Below are positions 25,351 to 34,089 of a stretch of DNA of 64,000 nucleotides, one piece after another; position 1 is the first letter of the stretch, and each line of letters begins with the position of its first letter. The stretch covers positions 1-64,000 of the forward strand of contig NZ_CAJURG010000001.1 in the NCBI RefSeq assembly GCF_910588715.1, read 5' to 3'. The position numbers and the translations under genes were made by a program. The notes under the pieces are model-generated. The model searched no databases. It had not been told where the DNA came from and worked only from the letters and a program-made list of their open reading frames with translations. Source of the DNA: an uncultured Clostridium sp. (GTDB lineage: Bacteria; Bacillota; Clostridia; Clostridiales; Clostridiaceae).

Positions 25351-26154
25351 ATGGAGGTTTATATTGATATATATTTATTAGAAAATATAATAATCAATTT
25401 ATTCTTATTGCTACTTACTTTTAAACTATTAAGACTTGATTACAAAAAAAAGAATTTATATTTATCTAGTTTATTAGGTGGAATATATGCGTTAGTTATT
25501 TTTTGTAATGTAAAGATTTTTAGTTCTATAGGAGTAAAGGTGTTAGTTCCAGCAATTATGATATACATTTCTATGAAAAATAGAAATTTTAAAATTGCGT
25601 TTAAATCGCTTATAGTATTTTTTATGCTTTCTTTTATGTTAAGTGGGTTGTGCTTTGGAACTATACAAATGCAAAATACATATTTAATTGGAGAAGAGTT
25701 TATTATTAAAAATAATTCAGCTAAGTTTATAGTTTTATCAACAGCTGTTATTTTTATTTTTATAACTCGAATTGTAGATTTACTTAAAGATAGAGCAATA
25801 GTAAAAAACCTTTTATATGATATATATATTACTGAAGGAAAAAGGACAGTACTAGTTAAAGGATTTTTAGATACAGGAAATGAACTAAGAGAACCAGTAA
25901 CTAATTTGCCTTGTATAATTGTTGAAAATAGTTATTTTAATCAATTTGAAGTAGATGATGATAAAAAATTTATTATAAAATATGACACAATAAATGAAGT
26001 AGGTGAAGTAAAAGGTTTTAAGGGGCAAAATATTATGATTAGAAACGAAGAACTAAACACTTGGAGAAAGGTAGAAGCAGTAATATGTGGTTGTGAAAGA
26101 AAGCTAAGCAAGGATGATGAATTTCAAGCTTTATTATCAAGGGGTATAGTATAA
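25351..26154 (+). CDS. spoIIGA: Sigma-E processing peptidase SpoIIGA
   Basis: A 267-aa membrane-embedded aspartic protease that removes the pro-sequence of sigma-E in the mother cell. Five hydrophobic segments lie in residues 1-150 (from IYLLENIIINLFLLLLTFKLL). The soluble C-terminal protease domain carries the catalytic Asp in GFLDTGNELREPVT. It lies 13 nt before sigE, its substrate. RBS GGGGGCGG precedes ATG 25351. Confidence 0.94.
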   Translation: MEVYIDIYLLENIIINLFLLLLTFKLLRLDYKKKNLYLSSLLGGIYALVIFCNVKIFSSIGVKVLVPAIMIYISMKNRNFKIAFKSLIVFFMLSFMLSGLCFGTIQMQNTYLIGEEFIIKNNSAKFIVLSTAVIFIFITRIVDLLKDRAIVKNLLYDIYITEGKRTVLVKGFLDTGNELREPVTNLPCIIVENSYFNQFEVDDDKKFIIKYDTINEVGEVKGFKGQNIMIRNEELNTWRKVEAVICGCERKLSKDDEFQALLSRGIV

Positions 26155-26167
26155 GGGGGTAAAAATT

Positions 26168-26875
26168 ATGGAAAAATTAATTTTATTTTTAAACAAAATT
26201 TTATCTAAGCTTAATGTTTTTAGAAAAAGGGTAGATTATATTGGAGGTAATGATGCCTTACCACCACCACTTAAAAAGGATGAAGAAGAAGAATTAGTAG
26301 ATAAACTAAACACTGATGGGGAAAGTGTTAGAAATACTCTTATAGAAAGAAATTTAAGACTTGTTGTATATATAGCAAGGAAATTTGAAAATACAGGTGT
26401 TGGAGTTGAAGATTTAATTTCTGTTGGAACAATAGGATTAATTAAGGCTGTAAATACTTTTAATCCTGAAAAGAAAATTAAATTAGCTACTTATGCATCA
26501 AGATGTATTGAAAATGAAATATTAATGTATTTAAGAAGAAATAGCAAGGTAAAGGCAGAAGTATCATTTTATGAACCTTTAAATATAGATTGGGATGGAA
26601 ATGAATTATTATTATCTGATATTTTAGGAACTGAAAATGATACTGTGTATAATTTAATTGAAGATGAAGTAGATAAACAATTATTATTTTTAGCTTTAAA
26701 GAATTTAAATGAAAGAGAAAAGGAAATTGTTAGATTAAGATTTGGACTTGCAGGAAATAGTGAAAAGACTCAAAAAGAAGTTGCAGACATTCTTGGAATA
26801 TCTCAATCTTATATTTCTAGATTAGAGAAAAAAATAATAAATAGATTAAAAAAAGAAATAAATAAAATGATTTAG
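26168..26875 (+). CDS. sigE: Sporulation sigma factor SigE (pro-form)
   Basis: A 235-aa early mother-cell sigma factor. The N-terminal pro-sequence (MEKLILFLNKILSKLNVF, amphipathic and basic) precedes the mature part starting near GGNDALPPPLKKDEEEELV. Region 2 is NLRLVVYIARKFENTGVGVED and ISVGTIGLIKAVNTF; the HTH is TQKEVADILGISQSYISRLE. RBS AAGGGGGT. It is co-transcribed with spoIIGA. Confidence 0.95.
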   Translation: MEKLILFLNKILSKLNVFRKRVDYIGGNDALPPPLKKDEEEELVDKLNTDGESVRNTLIERNLRLVVYIARKFENTGVGVEDLISVGTIGLIKAVNTFNPEKKIKLATYASRCIENEILMYLRRNSKVKAEVSFYEPLNIDWDGNELLLSDILGTENDTVYNLIEDEVDKQLLFLALKNLNEREKEIVRLRFGLAGNSEKTQKEVADILGISQSYISRLEKKIINRLKKEINKMI

Positions 26876-26885
26876 GTTGTCTTTA

Positions 26886-26915
26886 GTATAAAAGAATCCT
26901 CTAACGGAAATAATT
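26886..26915 (+). promoter_or_regulatory. Sigma-F-type promoter of sigG
   Basis: GTATA (26886-26890), exactly 15 nt, then GGAAATAATT (26906-26915). This fits the Bacillus sigma-F pattern GYWTA-N15-GGNRANANTW at every fixed position. The start would be about 35 nt before sigG, which in Bacillus is a sigma-F-dependent gene. Confidence 0.65.
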
Positions 26916-26956
26916 AAAAATGCAGTATGTTATTACTTCTGAAGGAGTGATTAACT

Positions 26957-27730
26957 TTGATCGTTAACAAAGTTGAGATTTGTGGAGTAAATACTTCAAA
27001 ATTACCAGTACTAAAGGAAAAAGAAAAAAGAGAGCTTTTATTAAAGATGAGAAGTGGAGACACGCAAGCAAGAGAAACTTTTATTAAGGGGAATTTAAGA
27101 TTAGTTTTAAGTGTTATTCAAAGGTTTAATAATAGAGGAGAAAATGTAGATGACTTGTTTCAGGTAGGTTGTATTGGTCTTATGAAGTCCATAGACAATT
27201 TTGATTTATCCCAAAATGTTAAGTTTTCTACATATGCTGTACCTATGATAATAGGAGAAATAAGAAGGTATTTAAGAGATAATAACTCTATTAGAGTAAG
27301 TAGATCTTTAAGAGATGTTGCTTATAAGGCTTTACTTGTACGTGATAAACTTATTAAGGATAATAATAAAGAGCCAACCGTTTCCCAAATCGCTAAAGAA
27401 TTAAATATACCAAGAGAAGAAGTAGTTTTTGCTTTAGATGCAATTCAAGATCCAGTTTCTTTATTTGAACCAATTTATCATGATGGTGGAGATGCTATTT
27501 ATGTAATGGATCAAATTAGTGATGCTAAAAATAGTGATGATAGTTGGCTTGAAAATATATCTATAAAAGAAGCTATGAAGAAGTTAAATGATAGAGAAAA
27601 ATTAATTTTAACATTAAGATTTTTTAATGGAAGAACACAAATGGAAGTTGCAGATGAAATTGGCATATCTCAAGCACAAGTTTCAAGATTAGAAAAGACA
27701 GCATTAAAGCATATGAAAAAATATGTATAG
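26957..27730 (+). CDS. sigG: Forespore sigma factor SigG
   Basis: A 257-aa late forespore sigma factor. The N-terminus NKVEICGVNTSKLPVL is nearly that of B. subtilis SigG and confirms the TTG start at 26957 behind GGAGTGA. Region 2 DDLFQVGCIGLMKSIDNF, region 3 TVSQIAKELNIPREEV and HTH TQMEVADEIGISQAQVSRLE are intact. It follows sigE by 81 nt and has its own sigma-F-like promoter. Confidence 0.97.
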   Translation: MIVNKVEICGVNTSKLPVLKEKEKRELLLKMRSGDTQARETFIKGNLRLVLSVIQRFNNRGENVDDLFQVGCIGLMKSIDNFDLSQNVKFSTYAVPMIIGEIRRYLRDNNSIRVSRSLRDVAYKALLVRDKLIKDNNKEPTVSQIAKELNIPREEVVFALDAIQDPVSLFEPIYHDGGDAIYVMDQISDAKNSDDSWLENISIKEAMKKLNDREKLILTLRFFNGRTQMEVADEIGISQAQVSRLEKTALKHMKKYV

Positions 27731-27750
27731 GACCCTTAGGGTCCTTTTTT
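27730..27750 (+). terminator. Terminator after sigG
   Basis: GGACCC-TTA-GGGTCC followed by six T, starting in the last base of the sigG stop codon. Confidence 0.9.
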
Positions 27751-27840
27751 GTTTGAAATTATTTTAATAAAGTAATGTATAATATCATATATATAATTAT
27801 GGTAAATGATTTAAATACATATTTAAGGGGTGGGATATTT

Positions 27841-28119
27841 ATGCAAGAGGACTTAATTTTATATTCAATAAATGCTATAAGGAGCATGGAAGTTGTAGAT
27901 GTATCTACAGGAAGTAAACTAGGTTATATTAGAGATTGTAAAATTGATTTATCTACAAATAGAATAGTATCTGTATTTTTACCATCTAACTCAAAGGGGT
28001 GGTTTTCAAAAGAAGATGACATAGAAATACCTTGGGAAAAGGTAGTTAAAATAGGTGTTGATGTACTTATAGTTGATGCTTCAGGTATACAATTAATTAC
28101 AGATGAAAATAAAATATAG
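27841..28119 (+). CDS. YlmC/YmxH-family PRC-barrel protein
   Basis: A 92-aa single PRC-barrel protein of the YlmC/YmxH family, members of which are sporulation-associated in Bacillus and Clostridium. Core words: RSMEVVDVSTGSKLGYIRD and IPWEKVVKIGVDVLIVD. An in-frame ATG at 27775 exists, but GGGGTGGG sits directly before ATG 27841, so the shorter form is preferred. A TATAAT at 27778-27783, with TTGAAA 19 nt upstream, could serve as promoter. Precise role unknown. Confidence 0.85.
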   Translation: MQEDLILYSINAIRSMEVVDVSTGSKLGYIRDCKIDLSTNRIVSVFLPSNSKGWFSKEDDIEIPWEKVVKIGVDVLIVDASGIQLITDENKI

Positions 28120-28179
28120 AATAAATTAAAAAAAAATTGTATAATACAAATATAACTATAGGAGAAAGGCGTGATTTGC

Positions 28180-28638
28180 ATGAAGTGTCCTTTTTGCTTT
28201 TTTGATGAAAGTAAAGTTGTGGATTCAAGATCTACAGATGATAATACAACAATTAGAAGAAGAAGAGAATGTAGTAAATGTGGACGAAGATATACTACAT
28301 ATGAAAAAATTGAAGATATTCCAATCTTAGTGGTAAAGAGAGATTTAACAAGAGAAAATTTTAATCGAGAAAAAATTGTAAATGGACTTATTATTGCTTG
28401 TCAAAAGAGACCTATTTCTAGAAAGCAAATAGAGGAATTAGCAGAAGATATTGAAAAGAGTATTTCTAATAATATGCTTACAGAAGTTGATTCTAGCTCT
28501 ATTGGTGAAATGGTTATGGATAGATTAAAGGCTATAGATGAAGTTTCTTATGTGAGATTTGCATCTGTATATAGAGAATTTAAGGATATTAATACATTTT
28601 TAGATGAAATCAAAGGATTGATGACCAATAAAAGTTAA
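28180..28638 (+). CDS. nrdR: Transcriptional repressor NrdR
   Basis: A 152-aa zinc-ribbon/ATP-cone repressor of ribonucleotide reductase genes that senses ATP/dATP. The zinc ribbon is MKCPFC ... RECSKCGRRYTTYE; the ATP-cone follows (LVVKRDLTRENFNREKI, FASVYREFKDI). A GTG at 28171 would add MIC and has better SD spacing (AGGAG, 6 nt), but family members start at MKCPFC, so ATG 28180 is chosen. No nrd gene is in the window. Confidence 0.93.
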   Translation: MKCPFCFFDESKVVDSRSTDDNTTIRRRRECSKCGRRYTTYEKIEDIPILVVKRDLTRENFNREKIVNGLIIACQKRPISRKQIEELAEDIEKSISNNMLTEVDSSSIGEMVMDRLKAIDEVSYVRFASVYREFKDINTFLDEIKGLMTNKS

Positions 28639-28639
28639 T

Positions 28640-28667
28640 TAGGCTACCGAAGGGGTAGTCTTTTTTT
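28640..28667 (+). terminator. Terminator after nrdR
   Basis: GGCTACC (28642-28648) pairs with GGTAGTC (28654-28660) and is followed by seven T. Nothing else was recognised up to 28840 apart from A/T-rich promoter-like sequence. Confidence 0.88.
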
Positions 28668-28840
28668 ATGGTATAATATTTATGAAGCTAATTATTAAAT
28701 ATTTATAAAAGTAGAGTTTTTAAGTGATTTATTGATTAAATAAGTGCTTAAGTTAAAATAATGTTAAAAAACATACTCATTAAATAGTAAAAGTATATAT
28801 TAAATGGTAAAATACATTTATAAAAATTTAGAGGTGGATT

Positions 28841-29578
28841 ATGAAAGTTTTAAATGTTAATGATTTTAAGGAGTTTAAAGATTTTTGGGTTTTAGAAGGT
28901 GAAAAAATTAATATTGTCTTTTCTAATGCAAAAATGGACAGAAGTTTTAACAGACATACAGAGGAAGGTGTTAATAATTTACTTTCACTTAAAGAGGATT
29001 TTGGTGTTTGTGAAGTTCAATATATAAGACAAATACATAGTAGTGATGTTTTAGTTTATGATAAAAGTAAAAAAGACTTTATTGAAAATGAAGGTGATGC
29101 AATAGTTACTAATGAAAATTCAGTAATTATTGGAGCTTTTACGGCAGATTGTGTTCCTGTAATATTAGTAGATGAAACAACAGCTACTATAGCAGCAATA
29201 CATAGTGGATGGAAGGGAACCTTTAATGATATAAGTAAAAAAGCAGTAGAAAAAATGATTAAAGATTTTAATTGTGATTCAAATAATATAAAAGCATATA
29301 TAGGGCCTCATATTAGACAATGTTGTTATGAAGTTTCAGAGGAGCTTAAAGAAAAGTTTATTAATAAGTTTAATATACCTAGTGAAAAACTTTTTAAGGG
29401 CAGAAATTTAAGTATGGAGTTATGTATACAAAAAGATTTAAAATCTATAGGGATTAAAGAGGAGAATATTTATTCTTTAAATTTATGTACTCATTGCGAA
29501 AAGGAAAACAAGCTATTTTCTTATAGAAAAAGTAATGGAACCTATGGAAGGTTATTTTCATTTTCTTATATTAAATAA
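28841..29578 (+). CDS. pgeF: Peptidoglycan editing factor PgeF (YfiH, multicopper-oxidase-like fold)
   Basis: A 245-aa protein of the YfiH/DUF152 family. PgeF removes wrongly incorporated residues from peptidoglycan precursors in E. coli; related enzymes act on purine nucleosides with zinc. The metal/catalytic residues are in RQIHSSDVLV, FTADCVPVILV and HSGWKGTF. RBS GAGGTGG. It precedes phoP by 18 nt, so it probably shares the transcript with phoPR. Confidence 0.9.
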   Translation: MKVLNVNDFKEFKDFWVLEGEKINIVFSNAKMDRSFNRHTEEGVNNLLSLKEDFGVCEVQYIRQIHSSDVLVYDKSKKDFIENEGDAIVTNENSVIIGAFTADCVPVILVDETTATIAAIHSGWKGTFNDISKKAVEKMIKDFNCDSNNIKAYIGPHIRQCCYEVSEELKEKFINKFNIPSEKLFKGRNLSMELCIQKDLKSIGIKEENIYSLNLCTHCEKENKLFSYRKSNGTYGRLFSFSYIK

Positions 29579-29596
29579 ATTATTGGGGTGGTAAAA

Positions 29597-30292
29597 ATGG
29601 CTAATGAAAAAATATTAGTGGTAGATGATGAGGAACATATTGCAGAACTTATAAGTTATAACTTAACTAGTAATGGATATAAAGTTATTACAGCTAATAA
29701 TGGTATTGATGCAATAAAACTTGCAATTGAAGAAAAGCCAAGTTTGATTTTGTTAGATTTAATGATACCAGGGAAAGATGGATATGATGTTTGTAAGGAA
29801 GTTAGAGGCAATAGTGAAGTTAAAAATATTCCTATAATAATGCTTACAGCAAAAAGTGAAGAATTAGATAAGATATTAGGTCTAGAACTTGGTGCAGATG
29901 ATTATATAACTAAGCCTTTTTCTGTAAGAGAATTACTTGCAAGGGTAAAGGCTGTACTGAGAAGATTTTACATTGTAGAACCTGAAAGTAATGTATTAAC
30001 CTTTGGAGATTTAGTTGCTGACTTTGAAAAAAGGGAAATTGTTATTAAGGATAAAAAATTAGATTTAACGCTTAAAGAGTTTGAACTACTTGAAATTTTA
30101 ATTAGAAATAAGGGTAAAATTTTAACTAGAGATACTTTATTAGATAAAATTTGGGGATATGAATATATAGGTGAAACAAGAACTGTAGATGTTCATATTA
30201 GATATTTAAGAAAGAAAATAGAAGAGGATGATAAAAATCCTAAATTTATTGAAACTATAAGAGGAGTGGGATATAGATTTAACCCTAATTAG
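29597..30292 (+). CDS. phoP: Phosphate response regulator PhoP
   Basis: A 231-aa OmpR/PhoB-type response regulator. The receiver domain has the acidic pair VVDDEEH, phosphorylated Asp in LLDLMIPGKDGYDV and the KPFS lysine; the winged helix ends with RTVDVHIRYLRKKIE and GVGYRF. A frame from GTG 29588 contains the SD GGGGTGG, so ATG 29597 is the start. It is followed by the kinase phoR and the pst operon with a PHO box, which identifies it as the phosphate regulator. Confidence 0.93.
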   Translation: MANEKILVVDDEEHIAELISYNLTSNGYKVITANNGIDAIKLAIEEKPSLILLDLMIPGKDGYDVCKEVRGNSEVKNIPIIMLTAKSEELDKILGLELGADDYITKPFSVRELLARVKAVLRRFYIVEPESNVLTFGDLVADFEKREIVIKDKKLDLTLKEFELLEILIRNKGKILTRDTLLDKIWGYEYIGETRTVDVHIRYLRKKIEEDDKNPKFIETIRGVGYRFNPN

Positions 30293-30297
30293 TATTT

Positions 30298-31977
30298 ATG
30301 AAAAAGCGTATTATAACATCAGTAATTGTTACAGTTATATTTGCATTAATTATAGTAACCAGTTCATTTATTACATTAGTAAATATAAATACTATAAATG
30401 ATGCAAAAGAAGCATTATCTATATATAATATTTGTATTTTAAAGGGTGATTATTCTAATGAGGATTTATCTATGTATAAATTTAAAGGAAATCCTGTTAG
30501 GTTTACTGTAGTAAATAAAGATGGAGAGGTAATATTTGACAATGAAAAATCTGAATTGGAAAATCATAAAAATAGAGAAGAAGTTATAGAGGCTTTTGAT
30601 AGTGGTTTTGGAAGTAGTGTTAGATTTAGTAGTACATCATCTATAAACATGGTTTATTGTGCAACTAAAATAAATGATAATATGGTGATTAGAAGTTCAG
30701 TTCCTGTTAACAATATAAAGGTATTTACTTCAGGTGCTTTTAAATATTATGTTTTTATTGTTTTAGGAGTATTTTTATTATCTTTAATATTATCAATAAA
30801 GCTGGTTAAAGTGATTGTATATCCTATTAAGGAGCTTGAAAAGGTAACTGCTAAAATTGCTAGTGGAAATTTAAACAAAAGAGCAGTTGTTGGAAGCTAT
30901 GATGAAATTGGTGTTTTAGCACAAACCTTTAATAACATGGCAGATCAATTAGAAATTAAGATAAATGATTCTTTAGATAAACAAAATAAACTTGAAGCTA
31001 TACTTGAAAGTATGGAAAGTGGAGTAATAGCAGTAGATAATAATGAAAAGATTATATTAAGTAATCCCTATTCTAAAAGATTATTTGATTTAGAGGGAGA
31101 TGTAATAGGTAAAAAGATTTCAGCTTGTATTATAGATTATGATTTAATTAATTTTATAAGAGAAGTGCCTGATATAGGTTCTAAAGAAATAAAATTATTT
31201 CATCCTGTAGAAAGAGAAATAAGAGTAAAAAAAGCACCTATTATAAGTGAAGGAAAAAGTCAAATAGGTATAGTAATAACACTTCAAGATATTACAGATA
31301 TTAAGCGTCTTGAAAATATGAGAAGTGAATTTGTTGCTAATGTTTCTCATGAGTTAAAAACTCCGTTAACTTCAATTAAAGGATTTTCTGAAACCTTAAG
31401 ATATGTAGATAATTTTGAAACTAAGAATAAGTTTTTAAATATTATTGATAAGGAAGCAGAACGATTAACTAATTTAATTAGTGATATTTTAGTACTTTCT
31501 AATATTGAAAACTTAAATAGAATGGATAATGGTAAGTTTAAGCCAAGGGAGGTTATAGAAAATATAATTGACATAGTTAAAAGAGAAGCCGATAAAAAGC
31601 AAATTAATATAGAATTTATAAATGAATTTGATGGTAATATTGTTGGAAGCAAAGATAAGTTCCATCAATTAGCTTTAAATTTAATAGAAAATGCAATTAA
31701 ATATTCTAATGAAAATGGAAATGTAAAAATTATTACAACATCTAATAAAGAGTACTTTATTTTTAAAGTAATAGATGATGGTATAGGTATACCTAAAAAT
31801 GATATTCCAAGAATATTTGAAAGATTTTATAGAGTAGATAAATCTAGGTCTACTAGAGGAACAGGGCTTGGACTTGCAATTGTTAAACATATTGTTAAAT
31901 TATTTAATGGAGATATAACAGTTGACTCTGAAGTAGGAGTTGGAAGTTCATTTACTGTGAAAATTAAAAATAAATAG
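30298..31977 (+). CDS. phoR: Phosphate sensor histidine kinase PhoR
   Basis: A 559-aa membrane histidine kinase. Transmembrane helix 1 is at residues 5-27, an extracytoplasmic domain follows, and helix 2 is at about 143-165. Then come a HAMP domain (KELEKVTAKIASGNLNKR), a PAS domain (ILESMESGVIAVDNNEK), HisKA with the phosphorylated His in FVANVSHELKTPLTSIKGF, and HATPase_c with NLIENAIKYS, DDGIGIP and GTGLGLAIVKH. No SD is seen before ATG 30298, 5 nt after phoP, so translation is probably coupled. Confidence 0.92.
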   Translation: MKKRIITSVIVTVIFALIIVTSSFITLVNINTINDAKEALSIYNICILKGDYSNEDLSMYKFKGNPVRFTVVNKDGEVIFDNEKSELENHKNREEVIEAFDSGFGSSVRFSSTSSINMVYCATKINDNMVIRSSVPVNNIKVFTSGAFKYYVFIVLGVFLLSLILSIKLVKVIVYPIKELEKVTAKIASGNLNKRAVVGSYDEIGVLAQTFNNMADQLEIKINDSLDKQNKLEAILESMESGVIAVDNNEKIILSNPYSKRLFDLEGDVIGKKISACIIDYDLINFIREVPDIGSKEIKLFHPVEREIRVKKAPIISEGKSQIGIVITLQDITDIKRLENMRSEFVANVSHELKTPLTSIKGFSETLRYVDNFETKNKFLNIIDKEAERLTNLISDILVLSNIENLNRMDNGKFKPREVIENIIDIVKREADKKQINIEFINEFDGNIVGSKDKFHQLALNLIENAIKYSNENGNVKIITTSNKEYFIFKVIDDGIGIPKNDIPRIFERFYRVDKSRSTRGTGLGLAIVKHIVKLFNGDITVDSEVGVGSSFTVKIKNK

Positions 31978-31993
31978 TATAAATAATAAAAAT

Positions 31994-32040
31994 GAGCTTA
32001 GCATAATGAATTTTAATTCAATATGTTAAGCTTCTTTTTT
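31994..32040 (+). terminator. Terminator after phoR
   Basis: GAGCTTAGCATA (from 31994) pairs with TATGTTAAGCTTC (32022-32034, one bulge) and ends in a T run. Confidence 0.8.
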
Positions 32041-32137
32041 ATATAAAAATTTTATTTATAACCTATATAAAAGGTTATTTTAATAAATATGCTTATTTTT
32101 GATATAGTATCTCACTAATTATCAAAAATATTCTCAT

Positions 32138-32215
32138 TTAACATTGTTTTAACATTTTTCTAACCTTATTTAACTTTTCAGTAATATTACTTTAACTTTA
32201 TAGGAATAATATTAT
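32138..32215 (+). promoter_or_regulatory. PHO box and promoter of pstS
   Basis: PhoP-binding direct repeats: TTAACA at 32138 and 32149, CTAACC at 32160, TTAACT at 32170 and 32192. The steps are 11, 11, 10 and 22 nt, i.e. one repeat per helical turn, as in Bacillus PHO boxes. A -10-like TAATAT/TATTAT follows at 32207-32215. Confidence 0.8.
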
Positions 32216-32265
32216 CTTGTAAGGTATATGAATAAAAATTCATTTATGAAAGTGGAGGAATAAAA

Positions 32266-33099
32266 ATGAGAAGTACAAAATTGAAGTTAATGGTAGGAGC
32301 ATTATTAGTAACTATGGTAGGAGCAACGTTCGTGGGTTGTGGAACTGATGATAGCACAGCTTCTAATGGGGGATTAACAATTTCAATTTCAGGGTCAACT
32401 TCAGTAGCACCATTAATGGAAAAGATTCAAGAAGAGTATGAAGAAGAAAATAATGTAACATTAGAAATACAACAAAATGGTTCTGGAGCTGGAATAAAAG
32501 ATGTTATTTCAGGAATTTCAGAAATAGGAATGTCTTCAAGAGAATTAAAGAATGAAGAAAAAGCTTCTACTAAACAAGCAGTAGTAGCCTATGATGGAAT
32601 TGCTTTACTTGTAAATCCAAGCAATCCAGTTAAGAACATATCTTTAGAAGATATTAAGAAAATATATACAGGAGAAATTACTAATTGGAAGGAACTTGGG
32701 GGGAAGGATTCACCTATAGTTGTTATTTCAAGAGAAGAGGGTTCAGGAACAAGAACTGCATTCCAAGAAATTGTTGGTTATAAATCAGAAGAGTTAATAA
32801 AGAATGCTACAATTTCAGATGGTAGTGGAGCTGTTAAAACTACTGTTGCTGGAAATGAAAATGCAATTGGATTTGCTTCTTTTGAATTTATTGATAGCAC
32901 TGTAAAGGCATTAAATGTTAATGAAGTAGAGCCAACAGCCGAAAATGCCAAGTCTGGTGAATATAAAATGTCAAGACCATTTATTTTAGTAACTAAGGAA
33001 GATACTTTAACAGAAGAAGGACAAAAGTTAATTGATTTTATATTAAGTGATGAAGGACAAGAAATAGTTAAAGAAAAGAAATTAATAACTATAAATTAG
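32266..33099 (+). CDS. pstS: Phosphate-binding lipoprotein PstS
   Basis: A 277-aa ABC-transporter substrate-binding lipoprotein for inorganic phosphate. The signal peptide ends in a lipobox (FVGC) with Cys25 as the lipidated residue. Phosphate-site motifs SGSTSVAPL, NGSGAGIKDV, and SREEGSGTRTAFQE are present. RBS GGAGG. It is first in pstSCAB-phoU, and a hairpin after it would favour excess PstS over the permeases. Confidence 0.95.
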   Translation: MRSTKLKLMVGALLVTMVGATFVGCGTDDSTASNGGLTISISGSTSVAPLMEKIQEEYEEENNVTLEIQQNGSGAGIKDVISGISEIGMSSRELKNEEKASTKQAVVAYDGIALLVNPSNPVKNISLEDIKKIYTGEITNWKELGGKDSPIVVISREEGSGTRTAFQEIVGYKSEELIKNATISDGSGAVKTTVAGNENAIGFASFEFIDSTVKALNVNEVEPTAENAKSGEYKMSRPFILVTKEDTLTEEGQKLIDFILSDEGQEIVKEKKLITIN

Positions 33100-33114
33100 T
33101 TTTTAAGTAATTGT

Positions 33115-33150
33115 AAAAATGTCTCATCTTTACTTGAGGCATTTTTACTA
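33115..33150 (+). terminator. Intercistronic hairpin between pstS and pstC
   Basis: AAAAATGTCTCA (33115-33126) pairs with TGAGGCATTTTT (33135-33146), one wobble. A partial terminator or RNA-stabilising stem at this place is a known feature of pst operons. Confidence 0.75.
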
Positions 33151-33193
33151 TAATAAATAAATCAAACTTTTTATTACCATTAGGAGGACTAAA

Positions 33194-34087
33194 ATGGTAG
33201 AGGAAAATAGAAATAATAAAAGTAAATATGTTATAGATAAGTTTACAAGAGCAATATTTTTAGTATGTGCACTTATTGCTGTAATAAGTTTAATACTTAT
33301 TATAGGTTTTGTATTTTATAAAGGATTAAAACCATTTTTTGCAGAAGGAAAATCCTTTACTGAGTTTATCTTTGGAACTGAGTGGTATCCAACATCTGAA
33401 AATCAAAAATACGGAATATTGCCAATGATAATAGCATCAATTTATGGTACAGTAGGAGCTTTAATAATAGGAGTACCAATAGGATTATTAACAGCTATTT
33501 TTATTGCAGAAGTAGCTCCTAAGGGGTTATCTAAAATTATAATTCCAGCAGTTGAGCTTTTAGCTGGAATACCTTCTGTGTTATATGGGTTATTTGGTTT
33601 AGCAGTAATTGTTCCTTGGATTCAAAAAACTTTTAATTTAGCAGAAGGGCAAAGTTTATTGGCAATAATTATTGTACTTGCAGTTATGATGCTACCTACA
33701 ATAATTTCAGTTTCTACTACTGCTATAAAGGCTGTTCCAAAAAGTTATAAAGAAGGTTCACTTGCACTTGGAGCGTCACATATAGAAACAACGTTTAAAG
33801 TTGTAGTTCCAGCAGCTAAGTCTGGTATAATTGCAGCAATAGTATTAGGTTGTGGTAGAGCAATTGGTGAAACAATGGCAATAATTTTAGTTGGAGGTAA
33901 TTCCGTTCAAATACCAACATCTATTTTTGATAAGGTAAGACCTCTTACAAGTAATATTGCCTTAGAAATGGGATATGCAACACAGTCTCATCAAGAATTA
34001 TTATTTGCAACAGGAGTTGTATTATTCGCATTTATTTTAATATTAAATTTAGTAATTTCAAAACTTTCTAGTAAGGAAGGTAAATAA
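33194..34087 (+). CDS. pstC: Phosphate ABC transporter permease PstC
   Basis: A 297-aa inner-membrane permease with about six transmembrane helices, beginning at residues 17-42. The EAA-type loop is AVPKSYKEGSLALGASHIETTFKVVVP, here KSYKEGSLALGASH. It pairs with PstA in the phosphate channel. RBS AGGAGG; 3 nt before pstA. Confidence 0.93.
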   Translation: MVEENRNNKSKYVIDKFTRAIFLVCALIAVISLILIIGFVFYKGLKPFFAEGKSFTEFIFGTEWYPTSENQKYGILPMIIASIYGTVGALIIGVPIGLLTAIFIAEVAPKGLSKIIIPAVELLAGIPSVLYGLFGLAVIVPWIQKTFNLAEGQSLLAIIIVLAVMMLPTIISVSTTAIKAVPKSYKEGSLALGASHIETTFKVVVPAAKSGIIAAIVLGCGRAIGETMAIILVGGNSVQIPTSIFDKVRPLTSNIALEMGYATQSHQELLFATGVVLFAFILILNLVISKLSSKEGK

Positions 34088-34089
34088 AA

